Shown piece by piece: positions 10,748-22,900 of a DNA stretch of 31,998 bases. The position numbers were made by a program, and so were the translations under genes. Numbering within the stretch: the first letter of the stretch is position 1; each line of letters starts with the position of its first letter. Below the pieces are notes generated by a model. The model was not told where the DNA came from. It made no database searches and was given only the letters and a program-made list of their open reading frames with translations. Source of the stretch: Haplomitrium mnioides (Eukaryota > Marchantiophyta > Haplomitriopsida > Calobryales); contig JBNGIS010020737.1 in assembly GCA_049999725.1 (NCBI GenBank), positions 82,379 to 114,376 of the forward strand, read 5' to 3'.

Positions 10748-11118
10748 TGTAAAAGAACTCAATGACCAAATCCAAATGAGTAAGAACTCATATTAAACTC
10801 TAATAGAGCAACTCTCAAGACTCAAGCTAAGACCAAGAGTGCAAGCAAAATCCAAGCAACCAAAGAACCCAAGTGATTTGAGGGGAACTCCAGAATAAAT
10901 AGTATGGCTAAGTAGTCCTTTTATTTATACAAGAGAAGAGGATGCCATCCTTATTTATTCACTTACAAGTCACTTCTAATTTCAACCCTAAAATTGACTC
11001 TTTACTAAAATTTACTTCGAAGTCAAGTAATCTTATCTCAACCCTAAAAGATACTCTCTCTCACTTTCTTCACTCTTATCTATTTTCTTATAAATAGCAC
11101 AACCTTATACTTGTACCA
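10748..11118 (-). repeat. Gypsy 3' LTR
   Basis: About 371 bp, beginning tgtaaaagaac and ending ttgtacca on the plus strand; the counterpart of 14920-15303. On the element's strand it follows a G-rich polypurine tract (plus 11126-11138 reads atccccaccttct). A TATA-like tatttataag on the minus strand lies near its promoter end. Confidence 0.85.
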
Positions 11119-11136
11119 TTATATAATCCCCACCTT

Positions 11137-12091
11137 CTAATCAATAATGTCCTCGTCATTGTTGCAACTTTCAAATATTTGAATAACCTCTTGAGCATTC
11201 TCAAGATTTTAAGAAGGTTCCCAAGTAGCATCATGAAGTGGATAGCCTTTCCACAAAACCTTGTATTGAACTTGTGGATGCCGCCCTCGCTTTATGACTC
11301 TTTTTGCTAAAATACGGTTCACTTCAAATTCTTCATGATTATGAAGAAAAATAGTTGGAGGAGGAAGTTGAACACGATTTGGAAAAGAAGATGGACTAGG
11401 AAAAAAAGGCTTAAGTTTAGAGACATGAAGCACATGATGAATCTTCATATGAAGAGGAAGGTCAAGTTTAAAAGCAATGAGAGAAATAACCTCAGAAATA
11501 GAGAAATGACCAATCCAAATATGAGATAACTTATGGGCTTGACTATCTAATAGTGCAATTAGTGCTCACCATTTGCTCATTTTTTTGAGGATGATAAGTA
11601 GTAGACATAGAGAGTTTGGTATTCAAATGTGTGAACAACTCTTGCTAGAAATTTCCAGTGAATCATGGATCTCTATCGAATATTAATACCTTTGGCATAC
11701 CATGATATCAAAAGATTGCATCAAAGTAAATCTTTGTCAATTATAGAGCATCCACCATATCTACTGTTGGTGCTAGATGAATTTGTTTGCTTAGCTTCTC
11801 CACAAACATCACAATGGTAGTAAACCCACAAGGCGTGGTTGGAAGTGAAGTGACAAGATCTAAACTTAAAAGTTTCTACTGAGCAGTAAGAATCAATAAT
11901 GGTTGAAGAAGACCAATTGGTTTTTTATTTGAAGCCTTGTTTTGTTGACAACTCTCACAAGAACAAACAAAGCCACAAACATCTCGAGCTAGGTTTGGCC
12001 ACCACCAAGTACATTGAAGCAACTCTATAGTCTTGTCTACTCCAAGATACCCAGAGATTGGAATGTAATGTGCATCTTGTAAACGGGTCAT
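11137..12091 (-). pseudogene. pol: Gypsy integrase and chromodomain pseudogene
   Basis: The integrase zinc-binding region (12091-11876) keeps the first His and the CESCQQNK Cys pair, but its second His is Tyr. The core is readable with several stops. The first catalytic Asp has become Glu (VMFVEKLSK near 11800), the second remains (IFDRDP) and the catalytic Glu has become Val (near 11566), so it cannot be active. The C-terminal chromodomain (11448-11209; FEVNRILAKR, VLWKGYP, ATWEPS) normally binds modified histone tails and guides integration. After one stop, similarity continues (NLENAQEVIQ) to a natural-looking TAG at 11139-11137 next to the polypurine tract. Confidence 0.87.
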
Positions 12092-12539
12092 TCGAGGCGC
12101 ATCATCTTGTAGAACATATATTTGATGACCTTGATAGAGAATACTATCCTAAATGAGAAAGAAGTGATACTCACTATCTTTGACTGCCAAATGTGCTTTT
12201 ACAAGATTAAAGAAAGCATCTTCATGTAACTTTTGTCAAAAGCCTTCACTGGTTACTGGTTGCTTCATCAAGATGCAATATACTAACATTCGCAACCTCC
12301 AATGTATTTAGGCGATGATCTCGTCTTTGTCAAAATGCATCAAGAATGGTATGGAACCTTTCTAGCTTGTACTCCAACTTGATATCAAAGAGCTGTAGTT
12401 GAGCTTCCTATCGATAATAACAACATGTCATATTTTCCAAGTGAATTGATTGTAGCAAGGGCTTGTGATCGGTGCACATAAGTACATGCTTTCCTATAAG
12501 GTAGTGTCTTCAAACTTTGGTAGCATAAACCATTGCTAA

Positions 12540-14010
12540 TTACTCTCTATCCCTTGCAAAATAATTTCTCTCTGTTGTATTTAGCCGGTGTGACACGAAA
12601 GCAATCAAATGAAGTCTATCATCAAACTCTTGTTGTAACACTGCTCCAATAGCAAAATTAGAAGCATCAAAATCAGCTATACAATGTGAATTTGGATTAT
12701 GCGGTTGTAGAATTGGAAGAGAAGACATCGCATCATTGAGTCGTTGAAATGCCTCTTGTTTTTGGATCATTTATTGAAACTTTGCCTCATTGCTTAATAG
12801 ATCCGTAAATGGTATAGCAATATGAACATAGTAGTGAATGAATCTTTGATAAAAACTTGCCAATCCATTAAAAGCTCAAACATCCTTTGCATCATTTAGC
12901 GTTGGCTACTCTATAATAGCCTTAATCTTCTCTTCTTCCATATTGATGCCATCCGTAGATACTTTATATCCTAGATAAGTCACTTCTTGCTTCCAAAACT
13001 CACACTTGGACTTCTTGCAATTAAACTTCCAAATGTGTAGTCTTTGTAGTACTTATTTGAGATGATCGCGATGCTCAACTTTACTTTTACTAAAGATGAG
13101 TATATCGTTCAAAAATACCAACACTAATTTATCTAATCAATGATCGAAAAACTCAATGTATTTGATCCATGAATATTGTCGAAACGTTAATAAGGCCATT
13201 ATAACATTTAACCTATATCTTGTTCGAAAAGTCATCTTTGGTATATTACTTGGTTTGATAGAAATTTGCCAATAGCCACTTCAAAGATCCAACTTAGAAA
13301 AGAACCACCCACCACTCAATTGATCCAACAAATTATCAATACAAAGTAAAGAAAAAACATTCTTCACTACTTGATTGTTCAAGCATTGATAATATGAACA
13401 AAGACAAAATCCACCATCTTTTTTTGGTACAAAGAATACCGCAACTCCTCAAAGAAAAGTAATATGTTGAATGAAATCATTCTAAAAAAGATCCATTAAT
13501 GTCTTTCGAAGCTCCTCTAATTCTTGTGGTGATAACCGATATAGAGGTTGATTATAAGGAGTACTTCTCGGTATCAGCTCAATTAGAAAAAACATTCCTC
13601 GTTCATGTGGTAATCCTTTTAGCAAATCCTCTGGAAATACATCTTCAAACTCCTTCAAAATATCATCTATCATTGAGGTGGGCGCATTTTTTCCTCCCTT
13701 TTTATTCAAGTCCATAATGGTTTGATCCAAACAGCAAAGATTGGCAACTCTTGCTCCACTAAATTAATATAATGAACTGATTTAGGCTTCTTCACCAACG
13801 GTGTCGAACACCTTAAAAGAAATTTCTTACCTTGTAAGGTAGCTTGAATCTGTCGCTTTGCCCAATCAAATTGAGTGGATCAATCTTCAAGCCAAAATAA
13901 CCCTAAAATGATGTCGTATCATACATATCCAATAAAAATTTTCATAGATCTCACATACTCTTTTCCAATCCTTAGAAAGAATGGCTTTTAAAAACGAAAT
14001 ACGTTATGTT
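12540..14010 (-). pseudogene. pol: Gypsy protease, RT and RNase H pseudogene
   Basis: The tail of the retropepsin domain is recognisable near 13,950-13,740 (DWAKRQIQ-like segment). RT follows: VFPEDLLKGLP, FVPKKDGG, NIPKMTFRTRY. The catalytic YxDD box is FLND near 13,104-13,115, so the first Asp is lost. RNase H (12770-12540) retains the first Asp in ADFDASNFAIGAV and the AERNY-like segment TERNYFARD. Multiple stops and at least one frame change occur between 13,481 and 12,771. Assignments rest on conserved motif order. Confidence 0.85.
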
Positions 14011-14213
14011 TTTAACCATCAACTATAGTCACAACACTCTTTTTGATATGCCTAAATTTTGCTTTGATTATCTTAGCAAAACGTAGTGATATTTTCAAAA
14101 TTCTCATTATACACCAACATTCTACAAGATTTTTCCTCAATCATACTATCAAGATAGAACAAAGTACCTCGAATTATTGTCAAGTTTTTAATTCCATTAA
14201 GGTTTGCAAAGTT

Positions 14214-14760
14214 TTAAGTACGTTGTTCGAATAGTTGAGAACGCGACCTAGCTTTTATAGCAGTAAGTAATGAGTCATGCCTCTCTACTATATGCATTTC
14301 TTCTTCTAATTGAATTAACTCTCTTATAGTAACTTTTATTCTCGTGTGAAGCTTCAATCTCTGAACAAAACGGTATAGTGTTTCTTCTTCTCTTATATCC
14401 GAAATTCGCATAATTGTATGATGAAAGTGTGTAATATAGCTTCTCACTGTACTAAGTTGCTTCAATTCGACTAATCAATCTCTTGTTATTTTTGAAGCAT
14501 TTACAATCCTAATCTTGAATCACTACTTCTTTGAACTCACACCAAGAAACAATAAGAGCAACAAATCCACATTGTGCTCATTCAACTTGATATCTCCACC
14601 AAGTCTTAGCAACTCTTTCTAACTGACTTGCTGCAAATAAAATTCGTTGACCATCTTCTCTAATGTTTGTAGCTTCAAAATATTACTCACAATCGAATAT
14701 GAAATTCTCATATGTACCACAAACCATCCTCTAATCATATGTTTTTGGCGATGGAAATCG
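14214..14760 (-). pseudogene. gag: Gypsy gag pseudogene
   Basis: The minus strand encodes a Retrotrans_gag-type segment: EDGQRILFAASQLERVAKTWW near 14,660-14,600, then, after stops and a frame change, the open stretch 14465-14214 with HFHHTIMRISDIREEE and FVQRLKLHTR, matching the conserved helices of plant Gypsy Gag. No zinc knuckle was recognised between it and the protease. Confidence 0.75.
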
Positions 14761-14906
14761 TCTATAACTCTCTTTTTTTCGAAAAGTTGTTCTTTCTTTC
14801 ATTCTTTCTTCCAAAATGTGTGAAAGATGTTCAAGTCATTGTTCCGTTGCTTGAACCACTGTCTCTTGATTCTCCATGTAACTCACCACCAAAAAAAAAA
14901 TTTGTA

Positions 14907-14918
14907 GCTATAATATCA
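14907..14918 (-). other. Gypsy primer-binding site (decayed)
   Basis: Read on the minus strand, TGATATTATAGC lies one base inside the 5' LTR and matches 9 of 12 positions of the plant initiator-Met tRNA complement TGGTATCAGAGC. Confidence 0.7.
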
Positions 14919-14919
14919 A

Positions 14920-15303
14920 TGTAAAAGAATTGAAAGACCAAATCCAAATGAGTAAGAACTCATAGTGAACTCGAATAGAGTTATTCAACCAAAAGCAACT
15001 CAAGGCACAAGTTAAGACCAAAATTACAAGCAAAAGCCAAGCGATCAAAGAACTTAAGTGATTCTAAAAAAACTCCAGAATAATGAGTTGGATTAAAAAA
15101 GCCATTTTATTTATACAAGAGAAGAAAGTATCATCTATATTTCTTCACTTACAAGTCACTTCTAATTTCAACCTTAAAATTAACTCTCTACTAAAAGTGA
15201 CTTCGAAGTCAAGTAATCTTATCTCAACCCTAAAAGTGACTTTGTACCACTTCTTCACTCCTCTCTATTTTCTTATAAATAACACAACTTTATACTTGTA
15301 CTA
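14920..15303 (-). repeat. Gypsy 5' LTR
   Basis: About 384 bp, beginning tgtaaaagaat; the expected terminal CA has become TA (ttgtacta). It shares long blocks with 10748-11118 (for example tattttcttataaata and gaagtcaagtaatcttatct) separated by substitutions and several indels. Confidence 0.85.
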
Positions 15304-16482
15304 TTAAAAAATATGTAATAAAAATATGTACACAACACAACCACTCCGCATGAAAACAAGTAGTAAAACAAACAAATAGAAGTTGACATAATCTAGTAAA
15401 ATAGAGTAAAACAAACAAATAGAAGTTACCATAGTTTAGTAAGAATATATGTTCAATACAACCACTCCGCAACAAGATAAGAAATAAAACAAACAAAAAT
15501 AAAAGTTGATATAGTTTAGTAAAATGAAGTAAAACAAACAAATAGAAGCTACCATAGTCTAATAAAAATATATGCACAACACAACCACTCCAATGAAGAT
15601 AAGAACTAAAACAAACAAATAGAAGTTGGCATAGTTTAGTAAAATGGAGTAAAACAAACAAATAGAAATTATCATAGTCTATAGTCTAGCTGAAATATAT
15701 GCTCAAGACAACCACTATGCATGAAGATAAGTAGTAAAAGAAGCAAAAATAGAGATTTACATAGTTTAGTAAAATGAAGTAATACAAACAAATAGAAATT
15801 ACGTCACTAAAAACATATGCACAACACAACCACTACGCATGAAGATAACGAGTAATACAAACAAATAGAAATTACGTCACTAAAAACATATGCACAACAC
15901 AACCACTACGCATGAAGATAACGAGTAAAACAAACAAATAGAAGTTGATATAGTTTAGTAAAATAAAGTAAAACAAGCAAATAGAAATTACCATAGTCTA
16001 GTAAAAATATATACTCAAGACAACCACTTCGTATGAAGATAAAGAGTAAAACAAACAAAAATATAAGTTTAGATAGTTTAGTAAAATGGAGTAAAACAAA
16101 CAAGTAGAAGTTAGCTCAGCAAAAACATATGCACAACACAACCACTCTATATGAAGATATGGAGTAAAAAAACAATTAGAAGTTGACACAGTTAGTCAAA
16201 TGGAGTAAAACAAACAAATAGAAGTTACCATAGTCTAATAAAAATATATGCACAAGACAACCACTCCCATGAAGATAAGAAGTAAAAAAAAAACAAATAG
16301 AAGTTACAAGAGTCTTGTAAAAACATATGCACAACAAAACCATTCCACATGAAGATAAGGAGTAAAACAAACAAATAGAAGTTGCCATGGTCTAGTAAAA
16401 TCATAAGCACAACGTATTAAGATATGGAGTAAAGCAAACAAATAGAATGTGCTATAGTCTAGTAAAAACATACACACAACAT
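15304..16482. repeat. 121-bp satellite, right block (about 10 units)
   Basis: Satellite units resume after the Gypsy element. It contains an apparently identical 73-bp duplication (15779-15851 and 15852-15924). Near 16,400-16,480 the units become irregular and run directly into sequence homologous to the rest of the long repeat found in the ASCC2 intron. Confidence 0.9.
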
Positions 16483-16800
16483 TCACAATGTGGTGTTTAA
16501 CACGAAGTTTCAGACCACTCATCCTCATCATGTGCAATAGTTTCAAACCACTCATCATGTGATTTCACAAGCTACCACAACTTACTAATTGTTTCATAAG
16601 CTCCCGATACTCCCCCTAGAAAAGTCGATCATGGATTATGTTGTATCGCATTGCACCAAGAATCCAAACTAATGAAAATAAGTCGAGTCTCAAGCATCAA
16701 CTTGTGACATCAACCATTTCATTTTAGTTTGACAATATGAATCAAATAGAATAGATCCCTCCCACCAAACTATATAAGGCTTTGTTAAGCCTTGTATGGA
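16483..16800. repeat. Diverged copy of the long-repeat body
   Basis: Starting at ttcacaatgtggtgt (16483) this stretch follows the same order of words as the 530-bp repeats at 21912-26311: aagtttcagacc, cctcatcatgtgca, accacaactt, caagaatccaaactaat, ctcaagcatcaacttgtgac, catttcattttagtttga. It is more diverged than the intronic copies are from each other, and it links the 121-bp satellite to the intronic repeat family. Confidence 0.8.
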
Positions 16801-17971
16801 TCAAAGCACTCTACATTTGTCAGTGATTTGTTGGTGTACCAATTGTAGTGATTTGTGTGCTATAAATTCTGACTGTTCTTTCTTACTACAGTAGCCTCAT
16901 GTCTTATGATGGCGCACCAGTGTATATACTTTTCATCATATAACTTGCACAATTAGAGGAGTTTAACTATGTAATATGGATAACCAATAAATTTACAGCA
17001 CTGTAAGGAAATTACCTGCAATAGATTAATCAGGGACAGTGCATTATCACCTTTAATCCACTCTTGGAGCCAGCAGGATTGACCTCAATACAAGTTGATC
17101 TAAATACCATAATGCACACCAGGTTGGTGTTTGGTCTTGCTGTCCCTGTAGCCCCATACTCGGTTCTGTAACCTTCATACAAAACTACACACACATGGAG
17201 TCGGACCTTTGCCTACTTGTGATTTCATTAGCAAATAGATTAGTGAGCACTGGTTCCTCCAAGTGAGGTTCAGCTCACAACTTTGCCTCATTGAAGACTG
17301 ACTAAAACTTTTACATTGTTCTCTGCACCTCAGACTGCAACATTAATGTGAATTCAATTCTAACTTATTCTTGTGTTAGACAACAAGATGCTGGTCGCAT
17401 ATGCTCAGAAATTTGGGGGGCCCATACCTTGACGCTGCTGTGGGAAGTTGCCCGGCACCATCCAACAAGAAAAGCTTGATATCAAGCTTATCAGATCTCA
17501 GTCACCCTTTGTTAGTTGACCCAACACTCATCGGGTACAGTCCTCAATACTTCCAGCAAACAATTGTACTGAGCTGTTGAATGAATCATACGGAACTCAG
17601 TCTCAATCAAATGTAGTCAGTGAGATTTGATACTGAGAATTTCAAAAAATGTCACCAAGAGAAACCAACTCTTTTCTGCATCACAGATGAACACAACCCT
17701 AACCGGGAGTGACTTAAATTCTGAATATGTTTTCCCCTCCTGCCCATATTTTGCAGGTTGCCAAAGCTACTGTACGGTTCTCAACCTTGCAATCCAACAG
17801 AGCTCAAGACCTGTTCAGCACACACCAACATTAAATCAACATCTTTTACCCCTAAAACTAGAGCAATAGCCTGCAATTTCAGTACCTTTCCAAGTTGTGG
17901 ACAACTGAGTGCTAGCAGATCATTCTTAGGAAATTTGACAAACTGTATTGGATGAAGTTATGCAAGAAAGC

Positions 17972-18079
17972 CTTTGCAAAAAAAAAAATGTAGCTCACAA
18001 GTTTTATCATCTATGATTACACGATCTTTGCGAAAAAAAATCGTGTCTCACCAGTTTTATCATCTATGGTTACATGATT
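17972..18079. repeat. 54-bp tandem duplication
   Basis: Two diverged copies, each starting ctttgc plus an A-run and then containing agttttatcatctatg and a variant of ttacacgat, offset by 54 bp. Confidence 0.8.
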
Positions 18080-18363
18080 CTCATGATCAATTATACAAAA
18101 CAGATATTTCCCAGCCACAAAACAGTTTAAAAGCCCTTTACGACTGACTTGTACGACATTCATTGCATCCTGCCAAGGTTTCATCAACAGCCATCAGCTA
18201 TGCAATTAAGATTAATAGCAACCCCATGAAATAATGGCAAGCTGAATCCTACTGAAGGCTAATATTCTAGCTGAGTTTCTACGTTGCAAATGAGGCTCCC
18301 GTTTGTGAAGGCAAGAGGGATCAGCTGAGTGATGACCTGCTGAGTTCGTGAAGGCAACTGTGG

Positions 18364-18401
18364 TTATCTGTATTCGGACTAATTATCTGTATTCGGACTA
18401 A
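18364..18401. repeat. 19-bp direct repeat, two perfect copies
   Basis: ttatctgtattcggactaa occurs at 18364-18382 and again at 18383-18401, followed by a partial third copy (ttgtctgta). Confidence 0.95.
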
Positions 18402-19603
18402 TTGTCTGTACGCTCATTGTGTGCCGCGCTGTATCTGTAATGGAGTCGTCTATCCTGTTGCGCGCATTCATGAGTGCAGGCAACTTTGTTCGTTAAGGAG
18501 AGAGTTAATGGGAGGTACATTTTCAAAAGCAAACCAGGTTCGTCATCCATATCGGGCTGCATTCGAGTTGCATTTGAGGGTGCATTCTCACCTCTACTAA
18601 GCGAGCATGATTAATTAGTTCGTGAGTTAGTTATCTCAAAAGCAGAATCCGGTGCTAGATTTTCATGCTTCTTGAGACGCTTCCTCAGCAGCCAATGCAA
18701 GTCTAAGCACGTCCCCGAATGACGAGGGTGCTGATGTTAGCTAAGACAGATGGCAATTTGACATGTGCAAGACCATTTCTTGTAGCTTTCAGTCCCCAAA
18801 AAGAGGCTACAATTGAAATGGCTAGTTTCTTTTCTTTTCATCATTCGTGGGATGTGAGGTTAGGCAATAGTAGTCATGAATGATGTATTGGATATGAAAT
18901 TTTGTGCTGTTGCCAATCCAATTCTATTACCAAGGGAAACAAAACAGGCACAGCACAATCTTTGGTAGGGATGGAAGCAGCGAAAAGCACACGTCCAAGC
19001 CTTCGCAGTGTGCTGTCCAAATGAATTGATCTTCAAAATCAGACAATTATATCATTGGGGAGCCATATACTAAAAATGGCCAAGTAGTAATAAAAGTGCA
19101 AATGCAACTCCATTACAATCTTTTAGGTTCAGGTCACAGCCTGTTAATACTATCTATAATAGAAAGGCCAATTCTAAACACACAAACAAATAACTAACTA
19201 CACCACCCTTGGACCAGCTGGGGTGAAATCCCAAGTGTTCCATGTTTGGTACAGCAGACATCTGTGTCTCAACCCTCACCTTGGATAAAACTCCTCATGA
19301 AACTCAAACCTAACAACATGAACGACTGAGTCTATCCCAAAATTCTGACAGCCCCAGACATTGAATACCAACCTGCAAATGATTGAGTTCTTCCTCATTC
19401 ATCCAAAATACAATCACCTGCCTCGAAAAGCCACAATCAACATGCTGTCCACCTACTAGTTTCCCTTTCTCTGGAGTGCTTGTGTAGGTTCCAAGAGAAC
19501 CTCAAAGATTAAAAACAATCTGGGTATAAACGAGGTAAATTTGGTACCCGAATATATAAACGGACATCTATGTATTTCCATTATGTTGGGTCACCTTCCA
19601 AAC

Positions 19604-19848
19604 CTGCAAGCCAAGGGCACAGATTTCATAACGATTAGTGAAATATTATGATCCAAGAAAATTTACTTTAGTAACCCAAATGTAATCTTGTCTCCATGGG
19701 AATCAAATGGTAGGCAGGAGAAAATGTTTGATGGTCAGAAGAAAAGAATAGCACATATTTGATTATTAAACTCCCAGATCAGGTCTAAAGGTCATAGGAA
19801 AACACACACTAAAAGACAAAAAGCGAGAAGACAGAGTTGACGCAGTAC
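19604..19848 (-). other. Possible intron in the ASCC2 3' UTR
   Basis: On the minus strand TTATCCAG|GTACTG gives a plausible 5' splice site (exon edge 19849) and GGCTTGCAG|GTTTGG a good 3' splice site (exon edge 19603). The distance (245 bp) fits other introns here. This rests on splice-site appearance only. Confidence 0.35.
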
Positions 19849-19901
19849 CTGGATAAAACTGTTAACAAAGCTTGCATTCAGGAACTAGAAACCAAGTGAA
19901 A

Positions 19902-22900
19902 CTAAAATCCTCCAAGGCCATCAAAATGTTTCTTCATGGCCCGATCTTTCCGGTTGTGATTTTCGGTATCTTTCCTTGCATGGAATGGATAGCTCCCTCT
20001 TCCCCGACCAGACCCCCCTCCACGACTTCTGCCAGCTTCAGCTCCTGGTGAACCCAAAACAGTCTTACTGGAATCCTCATCTTTGTTATCCTTATAAGCC
20101 TTCCCACTAACAGTATCCTGAGGCTTTGCTGCAAAGTTACCACCCTTTCCAAGTCCATAAATGGTATCTTCCTCTGTTTTCTTAAGCAACTCTGCCTCCT
20201 CCACACTTGCAACACCAACTCCTCCAGCAACTTTATAGCTGTAAATTTTTCCGTCCTTTAAATATAAAGGAGATTTCGGAGCACGCTCCTTCCATTTTCC
20301 TCGCCCTCGCCCACCATTGCCCTGACTCTGAATGCTTGCACCCTGGGTTTCTTGGGCAAGTTCTTCAGACTGTAAGAATGCAGCTGGAGGCTTAGAAAGT
20401 TCAGCTTTAGCTCTTGGAGCACTGCCAGAAACGCCTCTACCCCTTGAATGGGAGCTTCCCCAGGGGGTCAATGCCGGTGACTTACCTCGTATACTGGAAG
20501 TTGCCTCCATAGCATTTCCATTATGGGTGATCATATCTGCTAAACTCTCTGCTTCAGCTACTCCTCCACTATCAGCTACATACCGATCCAGTTCATCAAA
20601 GGAGTCATCATACTCATCCTCATATTCTAGTTGAGCTGCAGCAGCTTTTACGGCTGCTCTGACTTCTTCACCTCTATTTTTACTGTCAAGTATTTCATTA
20701 AAATTGGTATCATCCTTTTGACGTCGTACATAACGCCCTGCCTTGCTCAAATCAGGAACCGAGTTGAACCCCACAACAGGTCCTCCTGAAGATCCAACAC
20801 TGTTGCCTAACACCGCCACTGAAGATGTGGACGCGTCCTTTCTTGGCATATTATTTTCCCAGACACCCTTTCCTTTACCTGGGGCTGGTTGGTCAGTGAG
20901 CTTGCCTTTGCCTTTCTCACTTTTTGCTGGCATCATTACAGTTGGCTTAATTGGAAGGGTTATATCAAGGGCCAAAAGATCCTGATGGAGTGTACCTTCT
21001 AAAATTCGTTCAATGACCTTTTCAGGATCATTGTCATAGACCTCCAAACATGCAGCAATAAAACCATCACCATAATTTGGAAAGAGGTCTTTGATTTGGC
21101 TAATTTTAGATTGTTGAATCACAGCTTCCTCATCACTGTGTCTCCCATCAAGTGACGCCCCTTGAGAGCCTGGTAGAGCCTGAATCTTATTTGGGCTGGT
21201 ATCTTTGATGTTATCATACCCAATCAACGCAGCCACGTAGTCAAGTTGAGCATCATCTAAAATCAATAAACCTGTCATTGCAAGCATGTAGTTATAGAAC
21301 TCCATGATAGAATGAATACTGTTGTCTAGCAGTAGTGAAAGAGAGGCTGTACATGAGTGTACCATTGTTAGAGGTGGGGACAGTTCAGAAATGTCGCTAC
21401 AGGAACCAGGCAAATGACAAATTGGTCAGTACAGTGCTACTATTATTATGTAAGGGCCAGACCATGAATAGCCAATTTTAGGAAACAGTCACCCACTTAT
21501 CAGTAAGGAAAACAATCACCCACTTATCAATAAAGAAAAGAATAGAAAAGAAATTGATTTTTTTAAAGTCCCATACTACTCTGTCATGGAGCCTGGGCCA
21601 AGGTTCAGGCAAAGAAACAAAAACAAAAAGTGCAAGCACAAAAGGTACAAATCAGAATGATGAGCTGAATTCATCTCACAAGTAAAGCAATGTTCTATTA
21701 GCTCGAACCCTAAACTCAAACTACAAAGTTAACCATTGTGCCATCAGACAAGTGTTCAATTTCAGTGCATGGAGAAAAACACCATAACACAAGTCCCAGA
21801 CGAAAAGAATTGGCCTGCCCTAGTAGGGGTACAAGATAAACCAGAAAATAATAGGAAATACATTATGCGGAAATAACATAAAATAACATAAAAGATAGTT
21901 TATAATTTATCTAGCTATGAAGATGTGGAAGGTAAAACAACCCAGAAAAAAAACAATGGTAACTAAATGGAAGTTGCAATAATCTAGGAAAAAGCTACAG
22001 GCATCACAACTACCACAACACAGAGTGCAGCCTTCACAATGTGGTGTCAGTCACAAAGTTTCAGACCAGTCAGCCTTCTGATGTGTACCAGTGACAAGCT
22101 GTGACAACTCCCTGCTGGTTTCATCAGCTCCTGAGGGCAGATCTAGATCAAACTTCAAACTGAGTTTCCATAAGAAACAAAAAAAAAAATTCCTGATGGT
22201 GCCTAGCACTCCACCAAGAAGCCAAACTAACTACAACCCATCCACTCTCACGCATCTGCTTGTGAAATCATTCACTTGCTTTAGTTTGATCTTGTGCAGC
22301 AAACATCCAAGAGAAAAAATCTCACAGAGCTCTGCTGAAAGGTCATGAATTTAAGAATATAATTTAAAGTAAGTAGCACCACCAGGATCCAGTGTTGGTA
22401 ATTCACTGCCATAGACCAGGAGTAGCATGGACGAAGTACCACTACTTTACCAGACTAGCTAGATATAAGTAACACAGTGCAAAACTAGCATATCAGATTT
22501 TAAAAGAAAAGTGTCCCAAATTTCTTCACTAGGAATCAAGAAAAAATGTGTTCTACATCCTTTCATATATATAGTTATGAAGTTGTGGAGAGTAAAAATA
22601 ACCACAAAAACAAATAAATGGAAGCTGCAATAGTCTAGGAAAACCCTACACACATCACAACTGCGCATCAGATAGTGCGCAGCCTTCACAATGTGGTATC
22701 AGACACAAAGTTTCAGACTATTCAGCCTCATCATGTGCAGCATTGGCAAGCTGCCACAACTTCCTGCTGGTTTTGTCAGTTCCTGACAGCCGGTCCAGAT
22801 CAATCTTCGTACTGAGTTTCTGACACTTTCCAGAAGTAACAGGAAAACTCAGTCATGATGATGCCTAGCACTCCACCAACAATCCAAACTAATCAAAATC

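Larger units (their letters stand above)
10748..15303 (-). mobile_element. Degenerate Gypsy chromovirus retrotransposon
   Basis: A 4.6-kb element on the minus strand inside the satellite. From right to left it has the 5' LTR (14920-15303), a primer-binding site related to the initiator-Met complement, gag, protease, RT, RNase H, integrase, a chromodomain, a polypurine tract and the 3' LTR (10748-11118). RT before integrase plus a C-terminal chromodomain places it among Ty3/Gypsy chromoviruses. LTRs are only roughly 80-85% identical by eye, with indels. Every coding domain has stops, frame changes or lost catalytic residues. No clean target duplication is left, although satellite sequence flanks both ends. 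Confidence 0.9.
16801..19560. other. Intergenic region without recognisable gene
   Basis: Short open stretches (for example near 17,630-17,950) have no recognisable domain and no plausible gene structure. The only structures seen are two short tandem duplications (17972-18079 and 18364-18401). The leftmost part of the ASCC2 3' untranslated region may extend into 19,100-19,560, but I cannot place its end. Confidence 0.6.

Noticed and set aside
15290-16558. Similar minus-strand hydrophobic frames in the right satellite block
   Set aside because: Same explanation: by-product of the tandem repeat, with no start, splice or codon-use support.
17627-17955. Overlapping short plus-strand frames as a candidate small gene
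   Set aside because: No conserved motif, no signal or membrane segment, no clear splice structure; lengths expected by chance.
21273-21413. Upstream extension of the last ASCC2 exon to a Met at 21413
   Set aside because: The residues before the acceptor at 21272 do not match the family. Splicing at ATGACAG|GTTTATTG restores phase and conserved sequence, so this part is intron.
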